DNA from: Deinococcus yavapaiensis KR-236
GTDB taxonomy: Bacteria > Deinococcota > Deinococci > Deinococcales > Deinococcaceae
DNA length: 64,000 nt
Assembly: GCF_003217515.1 (NCBI RefSeq)
Contig: NZ_QJSX01000007.1
Coordinates: 168,933 to 232,932, forward strand
Direction: 5' to 3'
Position 1 is the first letter of the stretch; each line of letters starts with the position of its first letter. Positions 33,873 to 43,887 of this stretch are shown piece after piece. The notes under the pieces are model-generated. The model was not told the DNA's origin and did not search any database. It saw only the letters and a program-made list of their open reading frames with translations. A program made the position numbers and the translations under genes.

Positions 33873-35129
33873 TCAAGTTCCGGTTGTCGCCTCCGCTTTG
33901 GCGCGCGCCGTGACGATGCCGCGCGCGGCCGCAAGGGTGCCGATGTCCGCGCCTTGCAGCGACGCCGCCATCAACTCCGGGAAGAAGTCCGGCGTGCACG
34001 CGAAGACCGGGATGCCCAGCGCGGCGAGGCGAGCGGCGTTGTCGTGGTCGTAACTTGGCGTGCCGTCATCGTCGAGGGCCAGCAGCACGATGACGCGCGC
34101 GCCCATCTCGCGGAATTCGCCGAGGCGCCGGATCATCTCGGCGCTGCCCGCTCCTTCGTACAAATCGGAAATCAAGACGAAGGTGTGCTCCTCGGGATTC
34201 GTCAGCAAGCCGCGGCAGTACCGCAAGGCGAGGGGCGTGTCGTTGCCACCGCCGAGTTGCACGCCGAACAAGACGTCCACCGGGTCGGCGAGGTGCTCGG
34301 TGAGATCCACGACCGTCGTGTCGTACACGACGACGTTCGTCTTCAACGCCGGAAGGCTCGCCAGGACCGCGCCGAAGATGCCCGCGTACACGACGCTCGA
34401 CGCCATGCTGCCCGACTGGTCCACGCACAACGTGACCGCTTTGAGTTGCCGCCGTGCGCGGCTGTAGCCGACGAGCCGCTCGGGAATCACGCTGCGGCGC
34501 TCCGGATCGTAGGTGCGTAAGTTCTTCAGCAGCGTGCGGCCCCAGTCCACTTCGTTGTGACGCGGGCGCGCGTTGCGCTGCGAGCGGTTCAAGCTGCCCG
34601 TCACGGCGCTGCGCAGCGGTTCGGCCAGGCGCGCTTGCAAGTCGTCCACCACCCGCGCCACGACTTGCCGCGCGAGCGCCTTGGCTTGGTCGGGCATGGC
34701 GTCTTTGAGGCTGAGAAGGGTGGCGGCCATGTGCACGTCCGGCTGCAAGTGCTCCATGAGCTCCGGTTCGAGCAGCAGCGTCTTGAGGTTGAGGCGCTCC
34801 ACCGCGTCGGCTTGCATGACTTGCACCGCCGACTGCGGAAAAAGCTCGCGCACTTCTCCCAGCCACGCGGCCACCGCCGGAGCGCTCTTGCCGAAGCCGA
34901 CGTTGCGGTGCGACTTGCGGACCTTCTGCGGCTTGTCCGTTCGCATCGTGAAGGGCGCGCCGTCGTACAGCGAAGCCAACGTCGCGTCCAAGCGGCGGTC
35001 GTGCTCGCCCAACGTGCAGCCGGTGCCGTCCGCGCTTTCACCGCTCGCCGTTTCGCCGCCCAGCAGCAGCCGCCAGCGACGCAAGCGCTCCAATTCGGGC
35101 GTCGAGTTCTCCGGAGTCACGTCCGTCAT
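33873..35129 (-). CDS. VWA-domain protein (CoxE-like) of the MoxR cluster
   Basis: A 418-residue protein with a C-terminal von Willebrand A domain. The metal-ion site is DQSGSMASS (residues about 245-253), with later conserved Thr (NDTPLALRYC) and Asp (LISDLYEG). The N-terminal half is helical and family-specific. VWA proteins of this type partner MoxR AAA ATPases, which use them to remodel or activate other proteins. Its ATG overlaps the stop of the DUF5682 gene (ATGA). It is the last of the five co-directional genes. Confidence 0.88.
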   Translation of the reverse strand: MTDVTPENSTPELERLRRWRLLLGGETASGESADGTGCTLGEHDRRLDATLASLYDGAPFTMRTDKPQKVRKSHRNVGFGKSAPAVAAWLGEVRELFPQSAVQVMQADAVERLNLKTLLLEPELMEHLQPDVHMAATLLSLKDAMPDQAKALARQVVARVVDDLQARLAEPLRSAVTGSLNRSQRNARPRHNEVDWGRTLLKNLRTYDPERRSVIPERLVGYSRARRQLKAVTLCVDQSGSMASSVVYAGIFGAVLASLPALKTNVVVYDTTVVDLTEHLADPVDVLFGVQLGGGNDTPLALRYCRGLLTNPEEHTFVLISDLYEGAGSAEMIRRLGEFREMGARVIVLLALDDDGTPSYDHDNAARLAALGIPVFACTPDFFPELMAASLQGADIGTLAAARGIVTARAKAEATTGT

Positions 35130-37357
35130 GGCGCGCCTCCCACGGGCGACGTCACGCCCAGCATTCGCAGCACGATCGGTACCACCTCGGCTCCCAAGAG
35201 GTCGTTGATTTCAGTCGCTTCCTTCGTGCGTTCCAAGCCACGCAGTTCCTCTCCCAACCTTTTGCGGGCGTGCGGCTCCAAGCGCGACAGGGCGCGCCGC
35301 AAGGAAGGCAGCACGTCGGTGAACGCGTCCGCGTCGAGCATCACCACCCAGGCGTCCAAGAGCGCCAAGACCGTCGGGTCGTGGCGCAGCGTCGAGCCGT
35401 CCTCCCCGATGAAGCCCACCAGCCAAGCTGCCACGTCCAGCGGCGGCGCGCCTTTGGCGAGCGCCAACTCGAGTCGAGCTTGAACGTGCTCGGCGTTCAG
35501 CTCTCCTCGGTCGCGTAGGCGGTTCACGGCGTCGCCCCGCAAGAGCGGCGCGTTTCCCTCCGCGTCGAGGGCGTGAAGCGCCCGAGTCCATTCGGCGCTC
35601 GCTTCCGCGTCGTCGAGGAGGCGCACGGCCGCGTCGGCCTGCGCGATCTGAGCGTGCAAGGCTTCCGCGGCTTCGCCGTTCAAGCCGTGCGCCGCGTTCG
35701 GCAGTCCGGCGGCGGCGCGCGCCACGAGCGTGCGAAACACCGGCCGCAAGTCGTCACCGTCACGTTGCCGCACGTCTCCGTACCGAGCGAGGCGCGCGAG
35801 TGACGGCAGCGATTCGAGCAGCGCGGCCGTGTCCGCCTCGGCGGCGCGCGCGTTGAGTCGAGCGAGCGTGAACGCGGCGGCGCTCGGCAGTCCGCTCAGC
35901 CGCGCCACTTCCAGCAACTCGGAGAGCGCCGCGAGGTCCGGGGCTTGCCGCGCTTTCGACGCGACCGCCGTGTTCGCGGCGCGCACGAGGGTGTTGCCGT
36001 GACGGCTCGCCTCGACGACGCGCACGCTGAACTCCGGTTCCCAGCGAAGCGTCCAGGTTTCCTTGAAGGTGCCCGCGCCTCGACTGGCCGCCGCTTTCGC
36101 CCACGGCACGCCGAGCACGTTCAAACGGTGGAAGAGTTGCGAACGACTCAAGCCGACGTCCTCGCGCAAATCGAGGACTTGTTCGCGCCTCACCGCTTCA
36201 CGCTTGAGGCGCAGCCGCGTCAGCGTGGCCGCGAGGTCTTGTTCGAGCGGCACGGCGGGCACGCCGGAGGGCACGCTGCCGAGCACTTCGCCGACGAACA
36301 ACTCGTCGGTCAAGAGGCGCAGCGGCGTATCCGAATCCCACGCGAACACCGCGCGCGTCGCGTCCGTCAGCTCGTCGAGGCCCGCCAGGCTCCGCCCTCG
36401 CAAAGTTGCGAGGGCTTCGGCGAGGCGCACCGCGTCGATGACTTGAGCGCTCGACGCGTCCAGTCCGTGCGCGCGCAGCAAGCGGGCCGAGCGCGTCAAC
36501 CAGCGCTCGCTGACCTGTTCGGACGCGCCGAACAAATGCGCGTACCAACCGGGCGACGTGACGCCCGCGCCGTACCCGCTCGCTTGCGTGAGTCGCCCGT
36601 GCGTCCACGGAGTGATGGTGAGGGCCACCTTCGCCTTCGCCAGGTTCTTGAGGCGCGCCACGTCCGCTTTCGCTTCGCGCGTCAGCACGTCCTGCGTCAA
36701 CGCGGGCGCGTGCCACGCGCCGCACACGACGGCGACGCTGCCCCGCTTGAGGGCTCCGCGAATGGTGTGGCGCATGTGCGCTTCCCGCACGAGGTCGCGC
36801 TCGGACGTGTGGTGCTCGTCGCCTTCGCGCACGGCCGTCATGACGTCGGCGATGGCGGAGAAGACCGCTTCGCCTTCACCTCGAGACTCCACGAGGGCGT
36901 CCCACCAGCGTTCGAAGTCGCTGTAACCCGCCGCTCGCGCGAGCAGCGCGAGCGGATCGGCGCGCACCGCGTCCGCAGGTTCGATCGACGTCGATGCGGC
37001 GTCCACGTCTACCTCCGCCCGTGCCCCTTCTGCTTCTTCGGTCGAAGCGAGGGTCACGGCGGCCGGCACGTCCATGAAGGCGACGTTCACGCCGCGCGCG
37101 AGCGCCCAACGAATCGCCACGAACTCCGGGCTGAACTCGGCGAGCGGGTAGAACACGGAGCGTTCGGGGCGCCCTTGCACGTGCGCCATGACCGCGACGG
37201 GCGGCGTGAGCGCCGCGTCATGCAAGAACGGCAGCAACCCATCGGCGTCCACGGGTCCCTCGACGAGCAGCGTGGCAGGTGGATTGGCCTCCAGCGCCCG
37301 CGCGACGCTGCGCGCCGACCCGGGGCCGTGGTGACGAATAGGGTAAAGGGTCAGCAT
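35126..37357 (-). CDS. DUF5682 family protein
   Basis: A 743-residue protein recognised by YPIRHHGPGSARSVARALE, LLVEGPVDADGLLPFL and VAVVCGAWHAPALTQD near the N-terminus. These blocks recall the TraB/EreA/ChaN hydrolase fold, a distant and uncertain link. The C-terminal 400 residues are helical and repeat-like. The family is a regular neighbour of MoxR, VWA, SWIM and DUF5691 genes. No biochemical role is established. Start ATG 37357; overlap with VWA indicates tight coupling. Confidence 0.82.
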   Translation of the reverse strand: MLTLYPIRHHGPGSARSVARALEANPPATLLVEGPVDADGLLPFLHDAALTPPVAVMAHVQGRPERSVFYPLAEFSPEFVAIRWALARGVNVAFMDVPAAVTLASTEEAEGARAEVDVDAASTSIEPADAVRADPLALLARAAGYSDFERWWDALVESRGEGEAVFSAIADVMTAVREGDEHHTSERDLVREAHMRHTIRGALKRGSVAVVCGAWHAPALTQDVLTREAKADVARLKNLAKAKVALTITPWTHGRLTQASGYGAGVTSPGWYAHLFGASEQVSERWLTRSARLLRAHGLDASSAQVIDAVRLAEALATLRGRSLAGLDELTDATRAVFAWDSDTPLRLLTDELFVGEVLGSVPSGVPAVPLEQDLAATLTRLRLKREAVRREQVLDLREDVGLSRSQLFHRLNVLGVPWAKAAASRGAGTFKETWTLRWEPEFSVRVVEASRHGNTLVRAANTAVASKARQAPDLAALSELLEVARLSGLPSAAAFTLARLNARAAEADTAALLESLPSLARLARYGDVRQRDGDDLRPVFRTLVARAAAGLPNAAHGLNGEAAEALHAQIAQADAAVRLLDDAEASAEWTRALHALDAEGNAPLLRGDAVNRLRDRGELNAEHVQARLELALAKGAPPLDVAAWLVGFIGEDGSTLRHDPTVLALLDAWVVMLDADAFTDVLPSLRRALSRLEPHARKRLGEELRGLERTKEATEINDLLGAEVVPIVLRMLGVTSPVGGAP

Positions 37358-37445
37358 GAAACTCGGACGCTCCGAGCCGAGGAGCCTTCTTTCTTCACCT
37401 CGTCACCGAAGTGCTTCCTCTTCGTCTGCACGTGGCGCTCCACCT

Positions 37446-38531
37446 TCAGCTCACTTCCCGGCACGCCGCGTAGAAGTCCTTCCAGCCCGACCGCTTCTTG
37501 ACGGCCGTCTCCAAGTACTCGTTCCACACGACTTGGTCCTGCACCGGGTCTTTGATGACAGCGCCGATGACGCTCGCGGCGACGTCGCGGCTGTTCATCG
37601 CTCCGTCTCCGAAGTGAGCGGCGAGCGTCAAGCCGTTCGTGACGACGCTGATGGCCTCGGCGACGCTGAGGCTGCCGCTCGGCGTCTTGAGTTTGATCTT
37701 GCCGTCCTCCGTGACGCCCGCGCGCAACTCGCGAAAGACCGTCACGACGCGCCGAATCTCGTCGAGCGCCGGGGGCAGCTCGGGCAGACCGAGGCTGCGG
37801 CCCAGCGATTCCACGCGGCGCGTCACGATTTGCAGTTCGTCTTCCAAGCTGTCCGGCACGGGCAGGATGACGGTGTTGAAGCGGCGTTTGAGGGCGCTCG
37901 AAAGGTCGTTGACGCCTTTGTCGCGGTTGTTGGCGGTCGCGATGAGGTTGAAGCCGCGCACCGCTTGCACCTCGCTGTTGAGCTCCGGAACGGGCAGCGT
38001 CTTTTCCGAGAGGATGGTGATGAGGGTGTCTTGCACGTCGCTTTGCACGCGCGTCAACTCTTCGAGGCGCGCGATCTTCCCTTCGCGCATGGCGTGCATG
38101 ACGGGACTTTCCACGAGGGCCGCTTCGCTCGGTCCTTCGGCGAGCAGTCGCGCGTAATTCCAGCCGTACCGAATGGCGTTCTCGTCGGTGCCCGCCGTTC
38201 CTTGTACGAGCAGGGTGCTGTCCCCGGAGATGGCGGCGGCGAGGTGCTCGCTCACCCAGCTTTTGGCGGTGCCGGGCACGCCGATGAGCAGCAACGCGCG
38301 GTCGGTGGCGAGGGTCGCGACGGCGATCTCCATCAAGCGCGTTTCACCGACGTACTTCGGCGTGATCTCCACGCCGCCGACATGCCCGCCCATCAAGTAC
38401 GTCAAGACGGCGCGCGGACTGAGCTTCCACTTCGGAGGGCGAGGATGCCGGTCGTCCTCGGCGAGGGCGGCGAGTTCGTGAGCGTACGCTTGCTCGGCGT
38501 GCTGGCGCAGGACTTCAGGGGCGCTGGTCAT
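37446..38531 (-). CDS. MoxR-type AAA+ ATPase
   Basis: A 361-residue ATPase starting at ATG 38531, six bases after AAGGAG. Walker A is LLIGVPGTAKSWVSEHL (Lys90), Walker B-like residues lie in ARLEELTRVQSDVQ, and sensor 1 is in FNLIATANNRDKGVND. The second sensor and lid follow (SSALKRRFNTVILPVPD). MoxR proteins act as chaperone-like unfoldases with a VWA partner, here encoded two genes downstream. Frames reading further upstream on the same strand are shadows of the DUF5691 gene. Confidence 0.9.
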   Translation of the reverse strand: MTSAPEVLRQHAEQAYAHELAALAEDDRHPRPPKWKLSPRAVLTYLMGGHVGGVEITPKYVGETRLMEIAVATLATDRALLLIGVPGTAKSWVSEHLAAAISGDSTLLVQGTAGTDENAIRYGWNYARLLAEGPSEAALVESPVMHAMREGKIARLEELTRVQSDVQDTLITILSEKTLPVPELNSEVQAVRGFNLIATANNRDKGVNDLSSALKRRFNTVILPVPDSLEDELQIVTRRVESLGRSLGLPELPPALDEIRRVVTVFRELRAGVTEDGKIKLKTPSGSLSVAEAISVVTNGLTLAAHFGDGAMNSRDVAASVIGAVIKDPVQDQVVWNEYLETAVKKRSGWKDFYAACREVS

Positions 38532-38557
38532 GAAAAGCTCCTTGGAAGGCGGGAAGG

Positions 38558-40012
38558 TCAGGAGGTCGGGTGGGCGGCCAGGGCGGCGCGCCACGCGCGC
38601 CGCACCCGCCAGGTGTCGACGAGGTCGGCGTACGCTTGAACGGCGGACGTCTCCTTCTGGGCGTGCTCTTGACGTTGGCGCTCTTCCCACGCGGCGGGCG
38701 TTTGCCACGTGGGAAGCTGCTTCGGGCGGGGCGGCAGTTCGAATGCCCTCGGCGTGGGCGGGGGAATCGTCACGTCCGGTGACAAGGTGAGGCGCAGCAA
38801 GCGCGTGAGTTCGCGCGCCGAGGGCGTCAGGCCCGCGATCTGGATGACGTTCAGCGTTCGCGTCGCCAAGGCGGCTTGCAACGCGGGAGGTTCCGCCGAG
38901 AGGTCGGTGGACGCGGCCAGCGCTCGCACGGCGTCGAGGAGTTTCTCTGCCGTCACGCTGGGTTGCCCGGCGAGGTCGCGCACGCGCGCGCGGGCGGTGT
39001 CGACGTCGAGTGGAGGCGGGGCGGGCGATTGCGGCGCTTGGAGTTCTTGCGCGAGGGACCAGTGGTGACTTCGAAGGGCGTGGTGCAGGTCGTCCCAGCG
39101 GACGTTCAGCGTGGTCAAGACGAGCGGGGTGGGCAGCGCGCCGAGCAGGCGGTGCAAGTCGCTGTCGTCGTACTGCCCGGCGCGCGGTTTGCCGAGCGCG
39201 GCAGGCAAGTCGAAGGCGCCGAAGGTGATCTTCTGTTTCAGGAAGCCGCTCACCTTCACCGCTTGAGGCAGCAAGCGCAGCAACTCGTCTTGCAGAGGGC
39301 CGGGAAGGTGCCCGAGGAGTTGACGCGCTTGCTTTTGCAGGTCCGGCGAACGGTCGCGCGTCGCGGCTTCCAGCAACGCGCGGTCTTCTTGGCGCAGGTC
39401 GCGGCGCACGAGGGTCAGCAGTTCCTTGCGTCGCTCGGCGGGTTGTTCCGCCCACTGGGCTTGCAACTCGCGCGCGGCGGCCTCGGGGTTCGTGGCGCGC
39501 CGCTCGCCGAGCGCTCGGAGGGAAGCGGCCCACGTGGCGTCCTCCTCGGCTTTGCGCGCCTGCTTGTGCAGGGAATGCGCGTCCAGCGTGACGCGTGCGC
39601 GCGCGTCCGCCAGCGTCCACAGGGCGTGCGCGAGGTTGGCGTTCTGGCCGTGCACGGCCAGGATGTGCGCGGCGTTCAGCGTCCAGCCGCGCGCGGCCAC
39701 GGTGCGCAGCGCCTCGGCGATCAACGCCGGGTCGGCGCGCAGCAGCGCCGGCAGCAAGGCCGCCAAGTCCGCTGGCAAGGGACGCTCGGGTGGTGGAAGC
39801 GGCGTGGGTGGGAGCGCCGCGGCGCGGCCCAAGGAAGCGCCCGCGCGGGCGTGCAAGCCCAGCAAGGCGGCGCGGCCCAGCAGCAGCGCTTCGGGCGTGT
39901 CGCCGGGAACGGCCGTCAACGCTGCCGCCAACGGTCCGGTGGGCGCGGGCAGGTCGGCGCGGCTCGTGCCGCGCGTGGCGACCGCAGCCAACTCGCGCAA
40001 GTCGCCGCTCAC
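38558..40012 (-). CDS. DUF5691 family protein
   Basis: A 484-residue helical protein. The GTG at 40012 overlaps the stop of the SWIM gene (GTGA) and has AAGGAG five bases upstream, so I prefer it to the longer reading. Features are LPADLAALLPALLRADPALI, AHILAVHGQNANLAHALWTL and repeated Leu-rich helices like HEAT repeats. DUF5691 is known only from this gene neighbourhood. The gene sits 26 bases before the MoxR gene. Confidence 0.8.
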   Translation of the reverse strand: MSGDLRELAAVATRGTSRADLPAPTGPLAAALTAVPGDTPEALLLGRAALLGLHARAGASLGRAAALPPTPLPPPERPLPADLAALLPALLRADPALIAEALRTVAARGWTLNAAHILAVHGQNANLAHALWTLADARARVTLDAHSLHKQARKAEEDATWAASLRALGERRATNPEAAARELQAQWAEQPAERRKELLTLVRRDLRQEDRALLEAATRDRSPDLQKQARQLLGHLPGPLQDELLRLLPQAVKVSGFLKQKITFGAFDLPAALGKPRAGQYDDSDLHRLLGALPTPLVLTTLNVRWDDLHHALRSHHWSLAQELQAPQSPAPPPLDVDTARARVRDLAGQPSVTAEKLLDAVRALAASTDLSAEPPALQAALATRTLNVIQIAGLTPSARELTRLLRLTLSPDVTIPPPTPRAFELPPRPKQLPTWQTPAAWEERQRQEHAQKETSAVQAYADLVDTWRVRRAWRAALAAHPTS

Positions 40013-41367
40013 GAGGCTCCTTGTGCTGCTCGCGGGTCGGGCGTCGCCTGCGTGTCGGCAGCGACGGTGCCCACGGGTGTGAAGCTGCGCCCGTCCCATT
40101 CACCGAAGTACGTTTGCGGGAGGGTCTCGGCGTGGGCGAGCATGGTCCACACGTCGGCCTCCTCGACGCGCGCGCCGAGGGGAACGGCGTGGCCGTCCGC
40201 GTCGCACAGTTGCGGCGGGTCGAGGTTCAGGTACGCCGGGCCGACGAAGGCGCCGATTCGTTCCAGCCAGGGATTGAGCGCCAAGGCGGCCGCGAAGCGG
40301 CTTTGCAGGTCGGTGAGGGTACCGCTTGGGAGGGGCAGGGGTGTGGTGGCCGCCGTCACGTCGCCTTGCAGGATGGCTCGTTGCGCGTACGCCGAGGGCG
40401 CGTAGGCCACGGCGGCTTGGAACGGGCGGGCGGGCGGGGGTGGCGGCAGGGCTTGTCCGGTCGGCGCGAAGTCGAGCAGCAAGGCCACTTCTCGCTCGTC
40501 TCCGAGCAGCCAGGTGCGGCGAACGTGAAGTTTGCCTTCTTCTTCTTGCACGAACCCGAGGGTTCGCCACGTGCGCGGCGCGGCGGGCGGGATGCTCGCG
40601 CGGTCGAGGGGCGCGCCGAGGGCGCTCAGGAGGTCGGCGCGTTCGAGTTCACTGAAGGTGGTTCGGTGTCGCCAAGCTTGCGTGAGCAGCCACAGCCGCC
40701 CGAGGTGCGCGGTGAGCGCTTCGCCGGTCTCGTCGTGCAGCAAGTCGGGAATCTGGCGAACGTGCCTCGCCACCCCTGGAAGTTGAGCGTCGACGAGGCG
40801 CGCCGCTTGCCGGTCCCAGTCGCCGTACGGGCGGGCGCGAGCGGCTTGCAGGCCTTCGCGTACGAGGTCGCTCAGCCACAATTCGAGGTCTTCGAGGCCC
40901 GCGGTCTTCTTGCGGTCGCCGCCCGCTTGAGCTTTCGCGCGGGCTTTGGCGCGCTCGGCCGGATCGGTTTCCACGTCGCTGGGAAGCTGCGCGGCCTTCT
41001 CGGCGCGGGCCGTTCGGCCTTCCAGCCATTTGGCGAGGTCGGACGGCGGGGTGGCGCGTTGCCACGCGCCGGACTGGGCAACGTGCAGCAAAAGCAGGCC
41101 CAGGGCGTGCTTACAGGGGAATTTGCGGCTGGGGCAACTGCATTTGCTGGCGAGTTCGGCGCTTCTGGCGTCCACGCCGACGAGGTAGGGATGTGCGCCG
41201 CTGCCTTGGCATTCTCCCCACAGCACGTCGCCTTCTCGTGCGAGGGTCGGCCATTGCGTGGGTCGAGCGAGTTTCTGGGCAGCTTTGGCGCTGCCGCCGT
41301 CGGGCGCGAGGGCCAGGGCGGCATCTGCGGTCAGTTGATCGAGAAAGGACGACAGCGTAAACCTCAC
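40009..41367 (-). CDS. SWIM zinc-finger protein
   Basis: A 452-residue protein with a SWIM zinc finger CSCPSRKFPCKHALGLLL (Cys76, Cys78, Cys85, His87), usually a protein- or DNA-binding element. I chose GTG 41367 because an AT-rich segment with TATAAA lies ten bases upstream and the family typically starts '(V)xFTLSSFLDQLTADAALA'; an ATG at 41409 lies before that promoter. The rest is family-specific. It is the first gene of the SWIM, DUF5691, MoxR, DUF5682, VWA operon. Confidence 0.85.
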   Translation of the reverse strand: MRFTLSSFLDQLTADAALALAPDGGSAKAAQKLARPTQWPTLAREGDVLWGECQGSGAHPYLVGVDARSAELASKCSCPSRKFPCKHALGLLLLHVAQSGAWQRATPPSDLAKWLEGRTARAEKAAQLPSDVETDPAERAKARAKAQAGGDRKKTAGLEDLELWLSDLVREGLQAARARPYGDWDRQAARLVDAQLPGVARHVRQIPDLLHDETGEALTAHLGRLWLLTQAWRHRTTFSELERADLLSALGAPLDRASIPPAAPRTWRTLGFVQEEEGKLHVRRTWLLGDEREVALLLDFAPTGQALPPPPPARPFQAAVAYAPSAYAQRAILQGDVTAATTPLPLPSGTLTDLQSRFAAALALNPWLERIGAFVGPAYLNLDPPQLCDADGHAVPLGARVEEADVWTMLAHAETLPQTYFGEWDGRSFTPVGTVAADTQATPDPRAAQGAS

Positions 41368-41657
41368 TTTAAATTCATTTATAACATAATTGCGGCGAGT
41401 GGAATTCATGCTCGCACCCTTACCGACTCGAGCAACCTGCGGTCAGTTCACCCATGCTGCAAATGACAACTCGATCCACGTACGGCGAGCAACCGCACAC
41501 CGAAGCAAGGCAAGCAGGACCTTCACGACAAGCCCGTGCACAACCCCATTTCGGAGGCCATCCCCACCCTTTAAGGACGATGCCCTTGGCTTCGAATAGT
41601 CGTGCGCGCTTTCCAAACTGCATCTGTTGAAGCTCTCGATGAACTGAACGGGAACGC
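41368..41657. other. intergenic spacer upstream of the SWIM gene
   Basis: Both flanking genes read on the minus strand. It includes the AT-rich promoter of the SWIM operon (TATAAA about 41377-41382). No gene seen in the rest. Confidence 0.4.
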
Positions 41658-43052
41658 TCAGGCGTCCTGACGTTTCATCACGCGTCCCAACCGAAGCCAC
41701 GTCACTTGTCCGTTCGCGTCGCGCAGGATGTCCACCCGTGCGCCTTTGAACATCCCGTCGGTCGCGACGAGTTCGTCCTGCCCGCAGAATCGCGCCGGAA
41801 AAGGCGGAAGTGGATCGGGTGCCGTGTCGGACAGGTCACCGTAATCCTCGGGAATGAACTCCACCAGCAACTCCGGCCCGTTTCGTGACACCGTCACGCC
41901 ACCCCCGAACGTTCCAGCCATCAGGTAACGACCGACCACGTCACTCACGGTGTTCTCGTCGACGTCCAAGAAGATCGGTTCCTCCTCTTGAATGCCAAGG
42001 AGGTGCTCCCATACCCACTGTTGCACGCTCTTATTCAAGACCTCCCCGAGGTCCGCATTCGTCAGGCTCGTGAAGGCGAAGCCGAGGTCCGGAGCGAGCA
42101 CGAACGCGGACATCTGCCCGTTCGTAGCTCCGCCGTGCGATAGGAACCGCACACCGTTCACGTCGCGCACGAACCACGAAACGGCCATGTGACGCCCCCC
42201 GGACGCCCGTACGGTCGGCGTCTGCAGAACCCGCATCGACTCCGGAGACAGGAGACGCTCCCCGGACGGGGCCGTTCCATCTCCCATGTGAAACCGTGCG
42301 TACGCCAACTGATCCCGAACGCTGCTCGCGAGACCACCGGCAGGATTCGCGCTGCGCGGCAACCCCCATGGGCGAGCGACGACCGCACGGTCACCTTTCA
42401 CGATGTGTCCCACGGCGAATGATCTCGTCATCACGTCATCTTGAAAGAAGAACGACGCGTCCAGGCTAAGCGGATCGAGGACGAAGCGCCGCGCGGCCTG
42501 CTCGTACGTCATGCCCGTCACGACTTCGATGACACGCCCCGCGACGTAGAACGCGGCGTTGTTGTACGACCACACCTCCCCGAGCGGCGTGATTTGCTCC
42601 TGATCCGCCAGATTCGCGACGATGCGCGTGAGGGCGTCATCACCGTTTCCTGTGTTTTCAAAGTAATCTCCGACCCAACCCGCCGTGTGGTTGAGCAGTT
42701 GCCTCACCGTGACACGCGCAGCAACGTCCTCAGACTGCAACCGAAGGTCGGGCAGGTACGTTCGGACGTGCTCGTCCAAGTGCACTTGGCCCGCTTCGAC
42801 GAGACGCATCAGGATCGTCGCCGTGACGGTCTTGGTGGTACTGCCGATCTGGAAGAGCGTGTCGGCGGTGACGGGAAGAGGATGATCGACGCTCGTCACA
42901 CCGAGGCACAGCTCGTACGTCTCCCAGGGCGTGTGAAGACCGATGGCGACTCCAGGCACACGGAGCGCGCGCATCTGCTCGAGAACATGATGCGTGAAGT
43001 TCTCGAGCAGATCGGGCGTGAGCTGACGCACGTCGGTGATGGGTGTGTTCAT
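41658..43052 (-). CDS. serine hydrolase (beta-lactamase/PBP-like family)
   Basis: A 464-residue enzyme with a complete active site: SxxK in FQIGSTTKTVTATILMRL, YxN in WSYNNAAFYVAG, and HGG in FLSHGGATNGQM. The C-terminal 100 residues are a lipocalin-like domain common in this family. No signal peptide, so probably a cytoplasmic esterase or peptidase. GAGGAGG precedes ATG 43052 and TATGCT lies a little further up. Compare the broken relative at 939-2314, which has a different N-terminus and is not a close copy. Confidence 0.88.
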   Translation of the reverse strand: MNTPITDVRQLTPDLLENFTHHVLEQMRALRVPGVAIGLHTPWETYELCLGVTSVDHPLPVTADTLFQIGSTTKTVTATILMRLVEAGQVHLDEHVRTYLPDLRLQSEDVAARVTVRQLLNHTAGWVGDYFENTGNGDDALTRIVANLADQEQITPLGEVWSYNNAAFYVAGRVIEVVTGMTYEQAARRFVLDPLSLDASFFFQDDVMTRSFAVGHIVKGDRAVVARPWGLPRSANPAGGLASSVRDQLAYARFHMGDGTAPSGERLLSPESMRVLQTPTVRASGGRHMAVSWFVRDVNGVRFLSHGGATNGQMSAFVLAPDLGFAFTSLTNADLGEVLNKSVQQWVWEHLLGIQEEEPIFLDVDENTVSDVVGRYLMAGTFGGGVTVSRNGPELLVEFIPEDYGDLSDTAPDPLPPFPARFCGQDELVATDGMFKGARVDILRDANGQVTWLRLGRVMKRQDA

Positions 43053-43887
43053 GAAGGAACCTCCTCATTCAGCATAGGCAGACGAGGTTCGTACCGCGAG
43101 TCCGTGCAGCGAGATTGATTCACCACTCGACGTCGGCTGTCCGGGAAAACGTCGCCCAGCCCGCTGATCATCGTCCGCGCCACATGCCGTCATGGGACCG
43201 CACGCACGGCGGCGAGCGGCACGTCCACCTCGGAGTATTTCCTCGCCCACATCACGTACTGCTCCGTATCCCCGCCCGTACGAGAGATGACAGCGCGATC
43301 AGTAAGTGCGTGAGGGCCACGTCACGGTACGCGTCGTGAACGCCTTCACGTCAGCGATGCGGGTGTCCCAAAAGAGAACGTCGGGAACGAGGGTGGCGAG
43401 CAGGGTCGAGGTGATAGGTTTCATGCAAGCGGTCGTGCACCCTGAGAGGCTCGTCGCGCTCAACGTGACGTCGCCCGCTCGCGCCGACGTCGAGGTCGGT
43501 CACGGCCTAGCCGGGGCCGGGAACGCCATGTCGAACGCCAAAGTGGCCAATCTGGCGGTCAAGATCCGAGCGATCCGGTATGAGGAGAGCGGATGGAGTC
43601 ATGCTTCAGCTTGTCGGACGGTCACGCTGAAGGGCGAGCGGGGACTTCAGGGAGCGAGAAAGCGCGACGAGCAAGGAAGAAGCGTTCAGCAGCTCACCTC
43701 GCTCTACAAGGTGCGTAAAGGGCTGCTGGCGATCTTCTTGGCTTGGCGTTGGTTGACGCTCGTTGAAGAGCGTTCTGGCGCTCTGGATAATTCAAGACCG
43801 TTGGCCCAACGTCTCGCCTTGAGCGACTTGGCAAGACGCCCGTTCGGACGCCGCAAGCCTCTCCTCGTTGTTTTGTACCGACTCCTG
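43053..43887. other. 835-base region without a recognisable gene
   Basis: Several medium open frames cross it on both strands but all are interrupted and none shows a domain. Some stretches (FLAWRWLTLVEERSG on the plus strand; AKSLKARRWANGLELSRAP on the minus) read like pieces of an old transposase, but I could not match a family. Confidence 0.35.

Noticed and set aside
35945..37501. Open frame of 518 codons on the plus strand
   Set aside because: Antisense to the DUF5682 gene; no domain, Arg-rich.
43300..43860. Transposase-like peptide pieces on both strands
   Set aside because: Could not be matched to any family and frames are interrupted.
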